Below are positions 16,901 to 25,931 of a DNA stretch of 64,000 bases, in pieces (the first letter of the stretch is position 1; each line of letters starts with the position of its first letter). This stretch comes from Pseudomonas sp. ZH-FAD (GTDB lineage Bacteria > Pseudomonadota > Gammaproteobacteria > Pseudomonadales > Pseudomonadaceae). The stretch spans positions 34,374 through 98,373 of the forward strand of contig NZ_PGLR01000022.1 in assembly GCF_002803095.1 (NCBI RefSeq). The letters run 5' to 3'. The notes beneath the pieces were generated by a model. The model was not told the DNA's origin. It did not search any database and worked only from the letters and a program-made list of their open reading frames with translations. The position numbers were made by a program, and so were the translations under genes.

Positions 16901-17797
16901 ATGAGCGAGTTGCCAAGTAGCCCCCCCCCCCTTGCTGCAGCCCATCCCGAGTGGCTCGATAAAGCCCTGGCGCAGCCAGGTCGTTCGCATTATGTCGAGG
17001 CCAACGGTGCGCGCCTGCATTTCCTGTCCTGGGGCTTCGAGGACAGGCATAAGCCCACCCTGCTGTTCGTCCATGGTTTTCGCGGTCATGCCCACTGGTG
17101 GGACTTCATCGCCCCCTGGTTCACCGAGAATTACCGGGTGGTGGCCATGGATCTATCCGGTATGGGTGACAGCTCCCACCGTGCGCAATACGACGCCAGC
17201 ACCCCGAGCGGTGACATCGCAGCAATCACCGAGCACATCAGCCAGTCCCCGGTGATCGCCATCGGTCACAGCTATGGCGGCTCGCGCCTGTTGCGCGCCT
17301 GCAGCGAGAGGCCCGAGCTGTTCCAGCGCCTGGTGATAGTCGACAGCTATGTCGTGTTCGAGGGTGAAAGCCTGCCGTCCGAACCCATCAAGGTACGTGG
17401 CAACCACCAGTATCCGGACCTCGCCAGCGGCGCGGCACGCTTTCGCCTGATTCCCGCCCAGGCGGATGCCGTGCCAGGACTGGTGGAGCATGTGGCCCGG
17501 CACTCCTTGCGACGCGACGCAGGTGGCTGGTGCTGGAAATTCGACACCAGCCTGCCCCCGGGCGGTGCCCGTGAGGCCGATGGCGGACGAATGCTCGCGC
17601 GGGTGACCCGCCCGGTCGACTACCTCTATGGCGAGCTCAGCGTCGTGGTCAATCGCCAGCGCGCCGAGCGAATCGTCCAGGCCCTGCCCCAGGCCCGCGG
17701 TCCAATAGCGATCCCCACTGGCCATCATCATCTGATGTTCGACCAGCCCCTCGCCCTGATCAGTACTCTGCGTGCGCTCCTCGCCACGCAGCCTTGA
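16901..17797 (+). CDS. Alpha/beta hydrolase with C11 tract near its start
   Basis: The 298-residue hydrolase is a paralogue of 9334-10230, with HGFRGHAHWW, nucleophile Ser124 in GHSYGG and a late His in TGHHHLMFDQP. Eleven consecutive C bases (16921-16931) encode Pro8-Pro10 and flanking positions; loss or gain of one base would shift the frame after residue 10. It is the first gene of a plus-strand operon with the MaoC hydratase (19 bp later) and an SDR. The role is probably hydrolysis of a pathway intermediate; the substrate is unknown. Confidence 0.82.
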   Translation: MSELPSSPPPLAAAHPEWLDKALAQPGRSHYVEANGARLHFLSWGFEDRHKPTLLFVHGFRGHAHWWDFIAPWFTENYRVVAMDLSGMGDSSHRAQYDASTPSGDIAAITEHISQSPVIAIGHSYGGSRLLRACSERPELFQRLVIVDSYVVFEGESLPSEPIKVRGNHQYPDLASGAARFRLIPAQADAVPGLVEHVARHSLRRDAGGWCWKFDTSLPPGGAREADGGRMLARVTRPVDYLYGELSVVVNRQRAERIVQALPQARGPIAIPTGHHHLMFDQPLALISTLRALLATQP

Positions 17798-17816
17798 AGC
17801 CCCCAGGAAGACCACA

Positions 17817-18677
17817 ATGGCCATCGACTACGAGAAGCTCCTCGAGCTGCAGATCCCCGACACCCAGCAGAGCTACACGCACAAGGACACCATCCTCTAT
17901 GCCCTGAGCCTGGGCTATGCCAGCGACCCGCTCGACCGCCGGCAATTGCCCCTGGTATACGAAGCGGATCTGCAGGCCGTGCCGACCATGGGCGTGGTGC
18001 TCGCCCACCCCGGCTACTGGCCACGAACCCTGAACACCGGCCTGGACTGGGTGCGTATCGTGCACGCCGAACAGGGGCTGACCCTGCACAAACCGCTGCC
18101 GGCCGAAGCACGGGTGGTCGGCAAGTCGCGGGTGGTGGACATCATCGACAAAGGCGCCGACAAGGGCGCACTGATTACCTATGAGCGGCGCATTCTCGAA
18201 CGCGACAGCGGCGACCCCTTGTGCACCATCACCCAGACCATGCTGGCCCGGGGCGATGGCGGTTTCGGTGGCCCGCAACGCAGCGTCGCACCGCCCCCGG
18301 CGGTACCGGAGCGGGCCGCCGACCACTGCGTGGATCTGCCGACCCTGCCGAACATGGCCCTGCTCTATCGCCTGAATGGCGACTGGAACCCCCTGCATGC
18401 CGACCCGGACGTGGCGCACAAGGCCGGTTTCGGTCGCCCGATTCTGCATGGCCTGGCCACCTGGGGAATCGCCGGCCGGGCCATCATGCAGGCGGTGTGC
18501 GATTTCGACGGCAGCCGCATCGCCTCGATATTCGGCCGATTCACCGCGCCCGCCTATCCGGGCGAGACCTTCCGCACGGAAATCTGGGTCGACGGCCCTC
18601 TCGTCTCGTTCCGCGTGCGCGCCCTGGAGCGCGACGTGATCGTCATCAACAACGGCCGCGTCGAGCTGCGCGACTGA
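17817..18677 (+). CDS. MaoC-family 2-enoyl-CoA hydratase (double hot-dog)
   Basis: The 286-residue protein has an N-terminal degenerate hot-dog half and a C-terminal half with the hydratase-2 motif: YRLNGDWNPLHADP, giving Asp189 and His194, then GFGRPILHGL. Such enzymes make (3R)-3-hydroxyacyl-CoA; eukaryotic MFE-2 and actinobacterial ChsH/Hsd4B-type hydratases share this layout. ATG 17817 follows AGGAAG. It lies between the hydrolase and an SDR that could oxidise the (3R)-hydroxy product, so hydratase plus dehydrogenase forms a plausible beta-oxidation pair. Confidence 0.88.
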   Translation: MAIDYEKLLELQIPDTQQSYTHKDTILYALSLGYASDPLDRRQLPLVYEADLQAVPTMGVVLAHPGYWPRTLNTGLDWVRIVHAEQGLTLHKPLPAEARVVGKSRVVDIIDKGADKGALITYERRILERDSGDPLCTITQTMLARGDGGFGGPQRSVAPPPAVPERAADHCVDLPTLPNMALLYRLNGDWNPLHADPDVAHKAGFGRPILHGLATWGIAGRAIMQAVCDFDGSRIASIFGRFTAPAYPGETFRTEIWVDGPLVSFRVRALERDVIVINNGRVELRD

Positions 18678-18697
18678 CCCGCCAAGGAGCAACGCCG

Positions 18698-19525
18698 ATG
18701 ACACCCCAAGACATTCGTCTGAACGACAAGGTCGCCTTCATCACCGGTGGCGCCGGGGGCCTGGGCGCCGGCATCGCCGAGAACCTGGCCAATTTCGGTG
18801 CCCGCGTGGTGATCGCCGACATCGACGCCGCAGCGGGCGAACGCCTGGTCGCAGCCATTCGCGAGAAAGGCGGTGACGCCCTGTTCGTGCCTACCGACGT
18901 CAACCACAGCGAGCAGATCATCGCCGCGGTGGCACGTGCCGCCGAGCATTTCGGCCGTCTCGACATCCTTGTCAACAATGCCGGCGGGGTGCGCCGCACC
19001 CCCTTCCTGGAGCAGACCGAGAAAAGCTGGCGCAAGCACATCGACTTCAACCTGATCAGCACACTCACCGCCACCCAGGCCGCCGCCAAGGTCATGATCG
19101 AGGGCGGGCGCGGCGGCACCATCGTCAATATCGCCAGCAGCGAGGGCCTGCGCGCCGCGCCGGGATTCGCCGTATACGCGGCTTGCAAGGCCGGGATGAT
19201 CAGTTTCACCCGCTCGATGGCCCTGGAGTTGGCCGAACACGATATACGTGTGCACGCGCTGGCCCCGGATATGATCCTCACTCCCGGCCTCAAGCCGTAT
19301 TTCGACGCGGTGGGAGAAGCCGGCGCCGCTGCACGCAACCGCTACATCCCCATGGGCCGACTGGGCTCGACCGACGAACTGGCCGGCGTGGTGATATTCT
19401 TGGTCTCCAGCCTGGCCAGCTACGTCACCGGTCTGACCCTGCCGGTGGACGGTGGCGCCATCGCCTCCAGCGGCTGGACCCGCTCGCCGCAGACCGGCGC
19501 CTGGGATCTGTACCATGCGCAGTGA
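18698..19525 (+). CDS. Short-chain dehydrogenase/reductase
   Basis: This classical SDR of 275 residues has the cofactor motif TGGAGGLGAG (16-25), NNAG, a Ser at 147/148 and the Tyr160-x3-Lys164 active site in VYAACKAG. ADIDAA after beta-2 suggests NAD(H) preference. It follows the MaoC gene by 20 bp with AAGGAG upstream and is the last gene of the operon. 3-Hydroxyacyl-CoA dehydrogenase activity is an inference from the context. Confidence 0.86.
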   Translation: MTPQDIRLNDKVAFITGGAGGLGAGIAENLANFGARVVIADIDAAAGERLVAAIREKGGDALFVPTDVNHSEQIIAAVARAAEHFGRLDILVNNAGGVRRTPFLEQTEKSWRKHIDFNLISTLTATQAAAKVMIEGGRGGTIVNIASSEGLRAAPGFAVYAACKAGMISFTRSMALELAEHDIRVHALAPDMILTPGLKPYFDAVGEAGAAARNRYIPMGRLGSTDELAGVVIFLVSSLASYVTGLTLPVDGGAIASSGWTRSPQTGAWDLYHAQ

Positions 19526-19573
19526 ACGGCCCCCGGCCGCAAGCTCGCCCACCGTTCGCGGGAGGCCTAGGAG

Positions 19574-19817
19574 CTGATGTGCCAGCGTGGCGGTGGCGAT
19601 ATAGTCAACGTCTCGTCAGAATCGGGACGGGCATAGAATCATGGACGAAGGCCTCGGCGCGGTCTTGGGCATTGTCCTGTCAAACGAAGCGAATATCGAC
19701 CTTTTCGACATTCGCCCAACCGCCATATCACGGCCGGCGAATTCGGCCGCAGACTCCGACGGCGGCCAAGCATCGACCGATACGCTGGGCATCACCAGAG
19801 CCCCATTTGACGAATGA
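19574..19817 (+). pseudogene. Possible decayed SDR remnant
   Basis: The short frame 19574-19636 reads as the end of an SDR beta-5 strand (RGGGDIVNVSSESGRA) and then hits TAG. Downstream, 19638-19817 stays open and contains NIDLFDIRPTA, which resembles the SDR segment after the active site, but the YxxxK part is missing. The combination suggests an internally deleted and frameshifted SDR gene between the SDR at 18698 and the TetR at 19814. No other gene is seen in this 288-bp gap. Confidence 0.4.
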
Positions 19818-20476
19818 GTGTTCCATTGACCAACCAAGCACACCTTGCAACCACCAAAGCCAAAGGGCGCCCCCGCAAGCAGCTCGATGCCGCTCTGTTG
19901 GAGGCAGCCGCCGCGGAGTTCTTTGAATATGGCTACACCGACGCAAATCTCGAGCGCATCGCCGCTGCCAGCGAAACCACCAAACCGGCCCTGTATCGGC
20001 GTTATCCAAGCAAGGAAGCACTATTCAAGGCCACGCTCGATCACATGGCCAAAGATTTCGAGCTGGACCTGAGTTTCCTCGATCCGTCCCGGCCAGTCGC
20101 GGACGCCTTGTATGACTTGGCGCGCCTATTCCACGAAAAGCTGGGCTCCTCCAGGGTGATCGCCATGACTCGGCTCGGCGCCCAGGAAAGCGCCAAGTTC
20201 CCCAAGTTGATCCTACATTTTCGCGAAACTGTGATGAAAGGCTTCATGGGGCCTATCACCGCCTATTTTCAATGGCTCAATGACAGCCGTGTGACCCGCA
20301 TGCCGGACACCCTCGAGGGGGCAATCATCTTCTCGACACTGACCGGACGCCCTCTGGAACGCCTGCTGGGGGTGGTCGTGCCCGATGAAAAGGTCGAGCC
20401 GTACCTACGCGAACTGGTGCGTTTCTTCCTCGCGGGGTACTCCCCTACGACAAACGAAGGCACAGACGGCCGATAG
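19814..20476 (+). CDS. TetR-family transcriptional regulator
   Basis: This 220-residue regulator has a basic N-terminal arm (KAKGRPRK) and a TetR helix-turn-helix at about residues 45-64 (LERIAAASETTKPALYRRYP), followed by a ligand-binding helical domain. It stands alone on the plus strand between an SDR remnant and a convergent CoA-transferase operon. It is the second candidate for the protein that binds the 19-bp palindrome; only a poor operator-like sequence (ATTTGAC-N5-AGTGTTC, 19805) is present before it. Confidence 0.87.
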   Translation: MSVPLTNQAHLATTKAKGRPRKQLDAALLEAAAAEFFEYGYTDANLERIAAASETTKPALYRRYPSKEALFKATLDHMAKDFELDLSFLDPSRPVADALYDLARLFHEKLGSSRVIAMTRLGAQESAKFPKLILHFRETVMKGFMGPITAYFQWLNDSRVTRMPDTLEGAIIFSTLTGRPLERLLGVVVPDEKVEPYLRELVRFFLAGYSPTTNEGTDGR

Positions 20477-20581
20477 GTCGTCGAAAAATAGGCGGGTAGC
20501 CCCCACCTAGCGCACTACCACGATGACGGATAGGAACAGGCGAGTTAGCCTGCTGCCCACCGCCGCGATTAGAACAGATGC

Positions 20582-21781
20582 TCAGCGGATCGCCCCCATT
20601 GCCCGCAGGGCGGCCAATTCGGCATCGCTCACGCCGATCTCGCGCAGTACTTCGTCGGTGTGTTCAGCGAAGCGCGGCCCCGCCTTCAACTTGCCAATCG
20701 GTTTCTCATCGAACTGTGCCGGCGACACCCCCACCAGATATTGCCCAGCCTGGTCGACATCTACCGGGCTGACGAAGCCGTTCTCCAGAGCCTGGGGATC
20801 GGCGAGCACCTCCGCCGGACTCTGAACCGGGGCCCAGACCCCTTCCAGCGTCTTGAAACGGGTGCACCAGTCGGCGTAGTCACGAGTGGCAAACACCTCA
20901 TTCAGCTCCATGACTAAGGCCTGGGAATTCACATGACGCGTGGCGGCATCCTTGAAGCGCGGATCGTCGAGCAGCTCTGGCCTTTCGATATGCGCGACGA
21001 AATCCGGCCACCACTTCTCCATCAGCAGGCACAGGGCGATCCAGCGGCCGTCGCGGGTGCGGTAGTTGTTGGCCAGGGCAAAGGAGCTTTCCGCCTGCCG
21101 CTCGACTGGGATGGTCGGCACGCCGATGCTGGTGGCCAGTAGCGACTGTGACATCAGGTAGGTTCCGACCATGTAGAGGGCGTTGTCCACCACTGCGCCT
21201 TTGCCCGTTCGCTCGCGCCGGAACAGCGCTGCGGCAATCGCCCCCGCCAGAGTCACGCCGCCAGTGAGATCGCCAATAGAGCCTGGTTGTTTGGGAGGCG
21301 CCTCGCCGGGCAGGGTCTGATTGAAACCAGCCCCAGAACGGCACCATGACGAGGGATAGTCGAATCCGCCATCGCCGGCCAGAGCCCCGTGCAAACCGTA
21401 GCCGCTGCCACGAGCATAAATCAGTTTCGGGTTGCGCTTGAACAGATCCGCCGGCTCGATGCCCAGCTTCATCCGCGCATCGGCGCGCATATTGGTGAGG
21501 AAAACATCAGCCTCCTCTATCAAACGATACAGCTGCTCCCTCCCCACCTCCTGGGTCAGATCCAGGGCGATTCCACGTTTGCCACGGTTGCCAGTTTCAA
21601 AGAACGGGTTGACTCTTCCGTCTGCCCCCGGCAGCCGCATGTGGCGAGAGGCATCGCCCCCTTGGGCACGCTCGACCTTGATCACATCTGCCCCCCAATC
21701 GGCCAGAACCATGGCTGCGGCCGGCACATAGGTATGCTCGGCCACCTCGATCACGCGAATGCCGCTCATCAAGTCGTACAT
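20582..21781 (-). CDS. Class III CoA-transferase (CaiB/BaiF family)
   Basis: The 399-residue protein has the family start (GIRVIEVAEHTYVPAAAMVLADWGAD) and the catalytic Asp171 in GSIGDLTGG, which forms the aspartyl-CoA intermediate. Such enzymes move CoA between carboxylic acids and save ATP, or act as racemases. It is the last gene of the operon 25834-20582 (GMC dehydrogenase, aldehyde dehydrogenase, crotonase, CoA transferase), which reads as alcohol to aldehyde to acid to CoA thioester to hydration. Confidence 0.87.
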   Translation of the reverse strand: MYDLMSGIRVIEVAEHTYVPAAAMVLADWGADVIKVERAQGGDASRHMRLPGADGRVNPFFETGNRGKRGIALDLTQEVGREQLYRLIEEADVFLTNMRADARMKLGIEPADLFKRNPKLIYARGSGYGLHGALAGDGGFDYPSSWCRSGAGFNQTLPGEAPPKQPGSIGDLTGGVTLAGAIAAALFRRERTGKGAVVDNALYMVGTYLMSQSLLATSIGVPTIPVERQAESSFALANNYRTRDGRWIALCLLMEKWWPDFVAHIERPELLDDPRFKDAATRHVNSQALVMELNEVFATRDYADWCTRFKTLEGVWAPVQSPAEVLADPQALENGFVSPVDVDQAGQYLVGVSPAQFDEKPIGKLKAGPRFAEHTDEVLREIGVSDAELAALRAMGAIR

Positions 21782-21822
21782 AGCTCCTCCGTTGGCAGGA
21801 TCATGCCTTCATCATCCGGTGC

Positions 21823-22590
21823 TTAGCGCCCCTTCCACTGCGGAACGCGCCTCTGGGCAAAGGCCTGAGCCCCCTCCAACGCATCCTCGCTGTTGAATAC
21901 TTGGTCGATTGACTCTTTCACCTGGGGTCTGGTGGCGTCTATGCCCTCCTGCGCACATGCCCACATCAGGCGTTTGCTCACGGCCAGCCCCATCGGAGCG
22001 TTTTCGGCAATGCGTCGTGCCAGCTCGAGTGCCGTGTCCAGCACCGCGTTCGGCTCCACCACACGGTTCACCAAGCCCAACTGGTAAGCGCGCTCAGCAT
22101 CGATGCTGTCGCCAGTCAGCGCGAGCTCTAGGGCAATCGCCAATGGAACTCTTGCCGGAAGCAATACACCGGAGCCGGCGGGAAACAGGCCATATTTCAC
22201 TTCGGGAAGACCAAACTTCGCGTCCCGTGAAGCCACTGCCAGATCGCATCCCATCATCAACTCGAGCCCCCCCGCCACCGCCGTGGCATTGATCGCAGCG
22301 ATGATCGGCTTGGGAAAGCGTCCCTCGATGAACGCCTCGAAATATGCGGTGGAACGGGGCACGCGATCGCCTGGGCCAGCGGCAAAGGCCTTCAAGTCCA
22401 TGCCGGCGCAGAATGCCCTGTCTCCTGACGCCGTCACCACCACCACGCGTACTTCGTCCGCATGCTGGGCCTGCTCGAAAGCGCTGGAAAGCTCTTCCAT
22501 TAATTCGGGCGTCAGGGCATTGCGCTGCTCGGGTCGGTTAAGGGTCAGTATCTCGATAGAACCCTCGCGCCTACGCAACAGAATGGACAT
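21823..22590 (-). CDS. Enoyl-CoA hydratase/isomerase family protein
   Basis: The 255-residue crotonase has RAFCAGMDLKAF and NATAVAGGLELMMGCD as oxyanion-hole loops, and FGLPEVKYGLFPAGSG with a Glu at one usual catalytic position. It is probably a 2-enoyl-CoA hydratase. GGAGGAGAC precedes the start, and a GAAACAAGAG leader motif (22611-22620) lies further up. It lies between the aldehyde dehydrogenase and the class III CoA transferase. Confidence 0.84.
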   Translation of the reverse strand: MSILLRRREGSIEILTLNRPEQRNALTPELMEELSSAFEQAQHADEVRVVVVTASGDRAFCAGMDLKAFAAGPGDRVPRSTAYFEAFIEGRFPKPIIAAINATAVAGGLELMMGCDLAVASRDAKFGLPEVKYGLFPAGSGVLLPARVPLAIALELALTGDSIDAERAYQLGLVNRVVEPNAVLDTALELARRIAENAPMGLAVSKRLMWACAQEGIDATRPQVKESIDQVFNSEDALEGAQAFAQRRVPQWKGR

Positions 22591-22673
22591 GTCTCCTCCA
22601 TAAACTCATGCTCTTGTTTCGTTGCGAGCGGAATGCCAGCAGCCACGGCAAGGCCGCCTGGCCCCGCCGGAAT

Positions 22674-24164
22674 TCATCCAATCGGATAGGTAATGGATTT
22701 CTCCAGCAGGAACTCCTTGAGCCAATCCTTGCCCAGCTCACGCCCGATACCGGAGTGCTTATAGCCGCCGAACGGTGCCTTGACGAAAAAGTCGCCGGTG
22801 CCACCGTTGATAGCCACCCCGCCGGTACGCAGCTTCATCGCCAGGCGGAAAGCCGCCGGGCGGTCGGCGGACATCACCGCACCACTGAGGCCGAACTTCG
22901 AGGCGTTGGCCAGGCGGATCGCCTCCTCGTCACTGTCGAAACCGATCACCACGCCGATCGGGCCGAAGACTTCCTCCTGGGCGATCACCGAAGCATTGTC
23001 GACGTTGTCGAACAGCGTCGGCTCGTGGAAGAAACCGCGCGTCAGGTGTGCCGGACGCTGGCCACCGTAGACCAGCGTAGCCCCGCAATCCAGTCCGGCC
23101 TGCACGAACCGCTCAGTCTTGTGCCGCGCGCTTTCTCGGATCAGCGGGCCGACCACTACGGTCGGATCCGCCGGGTCGCCGATTTTCAGGCAGCCAAGGG
23201 TAGCCTTCACCGCCTCGACGAAAGCCGGACGAATCGAGTTATGCACGATATAGCGAGTCAGCAGCGCGCAACCCTGCCCGGCATGCAGTGACATACTGAA
23301 GGCGGCGGTGGCGGCGGCCTTGGCGATGTCCGCGTCATGGCGGACGATCAGCGCGGACTTGCCGCCCAGCTCCAGGTGGACTTTCTTCAGCGTGCCGGCC
23401 GACTGACGCAGGATGGCCTGGCCAACCTGGTCGGAGCCGGTGAACGTCACCAGGTCCACCCGCGCGTCCTCGCTGAGCATGGCGCCGAGATCAGGGCCGC
23501 CATTGATCACGCTGAGCACGCCACGCGGCAACCCCGCCTCGATGATGATCTCGTTCAGCAACAGGGCGGAGAAGGGAGTGAACTGCGAGGGCTTGAGCAC
23601 CACGGTGTTGCCGGTCAGCAACGCGGGCACCGCCTTCACCACGTTGAGCAGGAAGGGGTAGTTGTACGGGGTGATCCCCGCCACCACGCCATACGGCTCG
23701 CGCACCACGATGCCCGAGCCCAGCAGTTCTCCAGCGGCGGGGTCGAAAGGATTGGGTTTCAGTTCGATGGCCACGCCTTCCGGCTCCAGGCGCTGCGCCA
23801 GCTGGATCGCATAATCGATGGCCTCCAGCGCCCCGTTGTACTGGGCGCTGTTGAACAGCATCTGCACCGCGCCGACCTCGGCGGTCAGCAGTTGCTTGAT
23901 CAGCGCCTCGCGCTTGACGATGGCCGCGCGCAGGCGGCGGATCGCCTCGATCCGCGCCTCGACTGGCAGCTGCGGCCATGGGCCTTCGTCGAAGGCCCGC
24001 CGCGCCGCCGCCAGGGCCAGGTCCAGCTCCGCGCGACCGGCAAGCGGTGCCTCGCCAATGACTTCCTCGGTGGCAGGGTTGATCACCGGCTCGTAGCCCT
24101 CGGTCGGCTGCACCCATTCGCCATCGATGTAGAAGGATTGGATATCGGTAAAAGCGATGCTCAT
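22674..24164 (-). CDS. NAD(P)-dependent aldehyde dehydrogenase
   Basis: The 496-residue ALDH-superfamily enzyme has Glu265 in HLELGGKSA and the nucleophile Cys299 in AGQGC, plus TPYNYPF and FTGSDQVGQAI of the cofactor site. It would oxidise an aldehyde to an acid in the cytoplasm. It follows the GMC alcohol dehydrogenase by 17 bp, so the two probably work in sequence. The leader contains AATAATCACAAGAG (24173-24186), a possible Crc/Hfq target. Confidence 0.9.
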   Translation of the reverse strand: MSIAFTDIQSFYIDGEWVQPTEGYEPVINPATEEVIGEAPLAGRAELDLALAAARRAFDEGPWPQLPVEARIEAIRRLRAAIVKREALIKQLLTAEVGAVQMLFNSAQYNGALEAIDYAIQLAQRLEPEGVAIELKPNPFDPAAGELLGSGIVVREPYGVVAGITPYNYPFLLNVVKAVPALLTGNTVVLKPSQFTPFSALLLNEIIIEAGLPRGVLSVINGGPDLGAMLSEDARVDLVTFTGSDQVGQAILRQSAGTLKKVHLELGGKSALIVRHDADIAKAAATAAFSMSLHAGQGCALLTRYIVHNSIRPAFVEAVKATLGCLKIGDPADPTVVVGPLIRESARHKTERFVQAGLDCGATLVYGGQRPAHLTRGFFHEPTLFDNVDNASVIAQEEVFGPIGVVIGFDSDEEAIRLANASKFGLSGAVMSADRPAAFRLAMKLRTGGVAINGGTGDFFVKAPFGGYKHSGIGRELGKDWLKEFLLEKSITYPIG

Positions 24165-24181
24165 GGCTGTCTCTCTTGTGA

Positions 24182-25834
24182 TTATTCGTGCAGTTGCGCC
24201 AAGACCTGGCGAGTGGCGTCGGCCGGCTTGGCCAGGCCGGCAGTGATGATCTCCGCGGCGCGCAAGGCGATGGCCATGGCCGGTGCATTGGTGTTGCCCG
24301 AGGGTAGCGTCGGCATGATCGAGGTATCGACCACCCGCACGCCCTCCACCCCGCGCACACGTAGCTCGGGATCGACCACCGAATCGGCATCGCCGCCCAT
24401 GCGGCAGGTGCCAGCGACGTGGTAGGCGGTTCGGCCGATGCGCAGTGCCGCCTCGAGCAACTCCTCGTCGCTGCGGTACTGCGGGCCAGGCACAAGCTCC
24501 TCGACCACCAGCGCTGCCAGCGCCGGCTGTGCGACCAGCCTGCGCACCCAGCGGATCAGGGCCACGGCGGCGGTTCGATCAACCTGCGATGCCAGGTAGT
24601 TGGCCTTGATCGCCGGCGCGGCGGCGGGATCGGCGCTGCGGATCGTCAGTTCGCCCTGGCTCTCGGGACGGGTGAAGTAGCTGTAGAAAGTCAGGCCATG
24701 CTCCTTTTCCGGCACCACCTGGTTGTTCCTGGCCACCGCCAGGGAATGCAGGCTGACGCCGATCTGCGCATCGGCACGCTCGACCTCCGGGCGTGTCCTG
24801 ACGAAGCCGCCCGCCTCATGCGCGGCGTGGCTGAGCGGGCCGCCGCTGGCCGTGTAGTACTGCCACAGCGAACCCAGCAGGCCAAGGCCACGGAAGGCCC
24901 GGTTGAGGCTGCCGCTGCGCACCCGGTATTGCAGGGGCAGGCAGACGTGCTCGCGCAGGTTCCGGCCGACCTGCGCACGGTCGGCGACCACGTCGATGCC
25001 ATGCTGGCGCAGCAGTTGCGCCGGGCCGATGCCGGAGAGTTGCAACAGTTTTGGCGACTCGATGGCACCAGCGCTGAGGATCACCTCGCGGCCAACACCG
25101 ATCTCGCGCGTGCCGCGCTTGTCCCTGAGGCTGACATTGGCGACGCGCGTGCCGGTGAAGTTGATTTTCAGCACATCGGTGGCAGTCAGCACGGTGAGAT
25201 TGGCGCGCCCGCGGATGGGCTGCAGGAACGCTCGCGCAGCGCTGAAGCGCTGGCCGTGCCAGGTGTTCTGCGGCTGGTAGCCGAACGCGCCGCTCTCCAC
25301 TGTGGCGACATCGTTGGTGTCGGCTACCCGTGGCGTGCCGCACTGCTCTGCGGCGGAGATCACCGCCTCGCACAGCGGCGAGCCGGCAGGATGGATGCTG
25401 ACCTTGAGCGGGCCGCCGACGCCACGCCACGGCGCAGCACCGAGCTGGTGATCCTCCAGGGCAACGAACTGCCGACCGATATCCTTCCAGCCCCAGCCAA
25501 CGCAACCGGCAGCCTCCCAGGCGTCATAGTCGGCCGGAGCGCCGCGCACATAGACCATGCCGTTGATCGAACTGGAGCCGCCCAGGGTACGGCCTTTCAG
25601 CCACAGTTCTTCGGGCTGGCCGGTACCCGGATCGATCTGGTAATCCCAGACATGCCTGTTGCCCGCGACCAGCAGTTTGCCGATGCCACGCGGCATCCTG
25701 ATCATCGGGTCGGTGTCGGCAGGGCCGCTCTCGACCAGCAGAACGGAAACGCCGGAATCGGCGGACAGCCGGTTGGCCAGCACACAACCGGCCGAGCCTG
25801 CACCAACGATGATGAAGTCATATTGCTCTTGCAT
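24182..25834 (-). CDS. GMC-family FAD-dependent alcohol dehydrogenase
   Basis: This 550-residue GMC oxidoreductase has the N-terminal FAD motif GAGSAG (11-16), GGSSSINGMVYVRG of the first GMC signature, and the C-terminal catalytic pair His472 (AYHVAGTCRMG) and Asn514 (PSGNTNAP). It resembles choline dehydrogenase, AlkJ and polyethylene-glycol dehydrogenases, which oxidise primary alcohols and pass electrons to quinones. It is the first gene of its operon, with an operator at 25872 and an AAAAGAACAAGAA leader motif (25848-25860) that matches Crc/Hfq targets. Confidence 0.9.
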   Translation of the reverse strand: MQEQYDFIIVGAGSAGCVLANRLSADSGVSVLLVESGPADTDPMIRMPRGIGKLLVAGNRHVWDYQIDPGTGQPEELWLKGRTLGGSSSINGMVYVRGAPADYDAWEAAGCVGWGWKDIGRQFVALEDHQLGAAPWRGVGGPLKVSIHPAGSPLCEAVISAAEQCGTPRVADTNDVATVESGAFGYQPQNTWHGQRFSAARAFLQPIRGRANLTVLTATDVLKINFTGTRVANVSLRDKRGTREIGVGREVILSAGAIESPKLLQLSGIGPAQLLRQHGIDVVADRAQVGRNLREHVCLPLQYRVRSGSLNRAFRGLGLLGSLWQYYTASGGPLSHAAHEAGGFVRTRPEVERADAQIGVSLHSLAVARNNQVVPEKEHGLTFYSYFTRPESQGELTIRSADPAAAPAIKANYLASQVDRTAAVALIRWVRRLVAQPALAALVVEELVPGPQYRSDEELLEAALRIGRTAYHVAGTCRMGGDADSVVDPELRVRGVEGVRVVDTSIMPTLPSGNTNAPAMAIALRAAEIITAGLAKPADATRQVLAQLHE

Positions 25835-25871
25835 GGCAGGTACCTGATTCTTGTTCTTTTACGTTACCAGC

Positions 25872-25890
25872 AAGTAACATATCATCAGTT
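25872..25890. promoter_or_regulatory. 19-bp regulon operator
   Basis: AAGTAAC-ATATC-ATCAGTT lies 38 bp upstream of the GMC dehydrogenase start (minus strand), in the gap after the substrate-binding protein gene. Confidence 0.65.
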
Positions 25891-25931
25891 TTACGCCTGC
25901 ACCAATGCCTTTTCACAGCAAAGTCAAGGGA

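Noticed and set aside
19805..19823. Operator-like ATTTGAC-N5-AGTGTTC before the second TetR
   Set aside because: The right half does not match and the left half is imperfect; it also overlaps the start codon.
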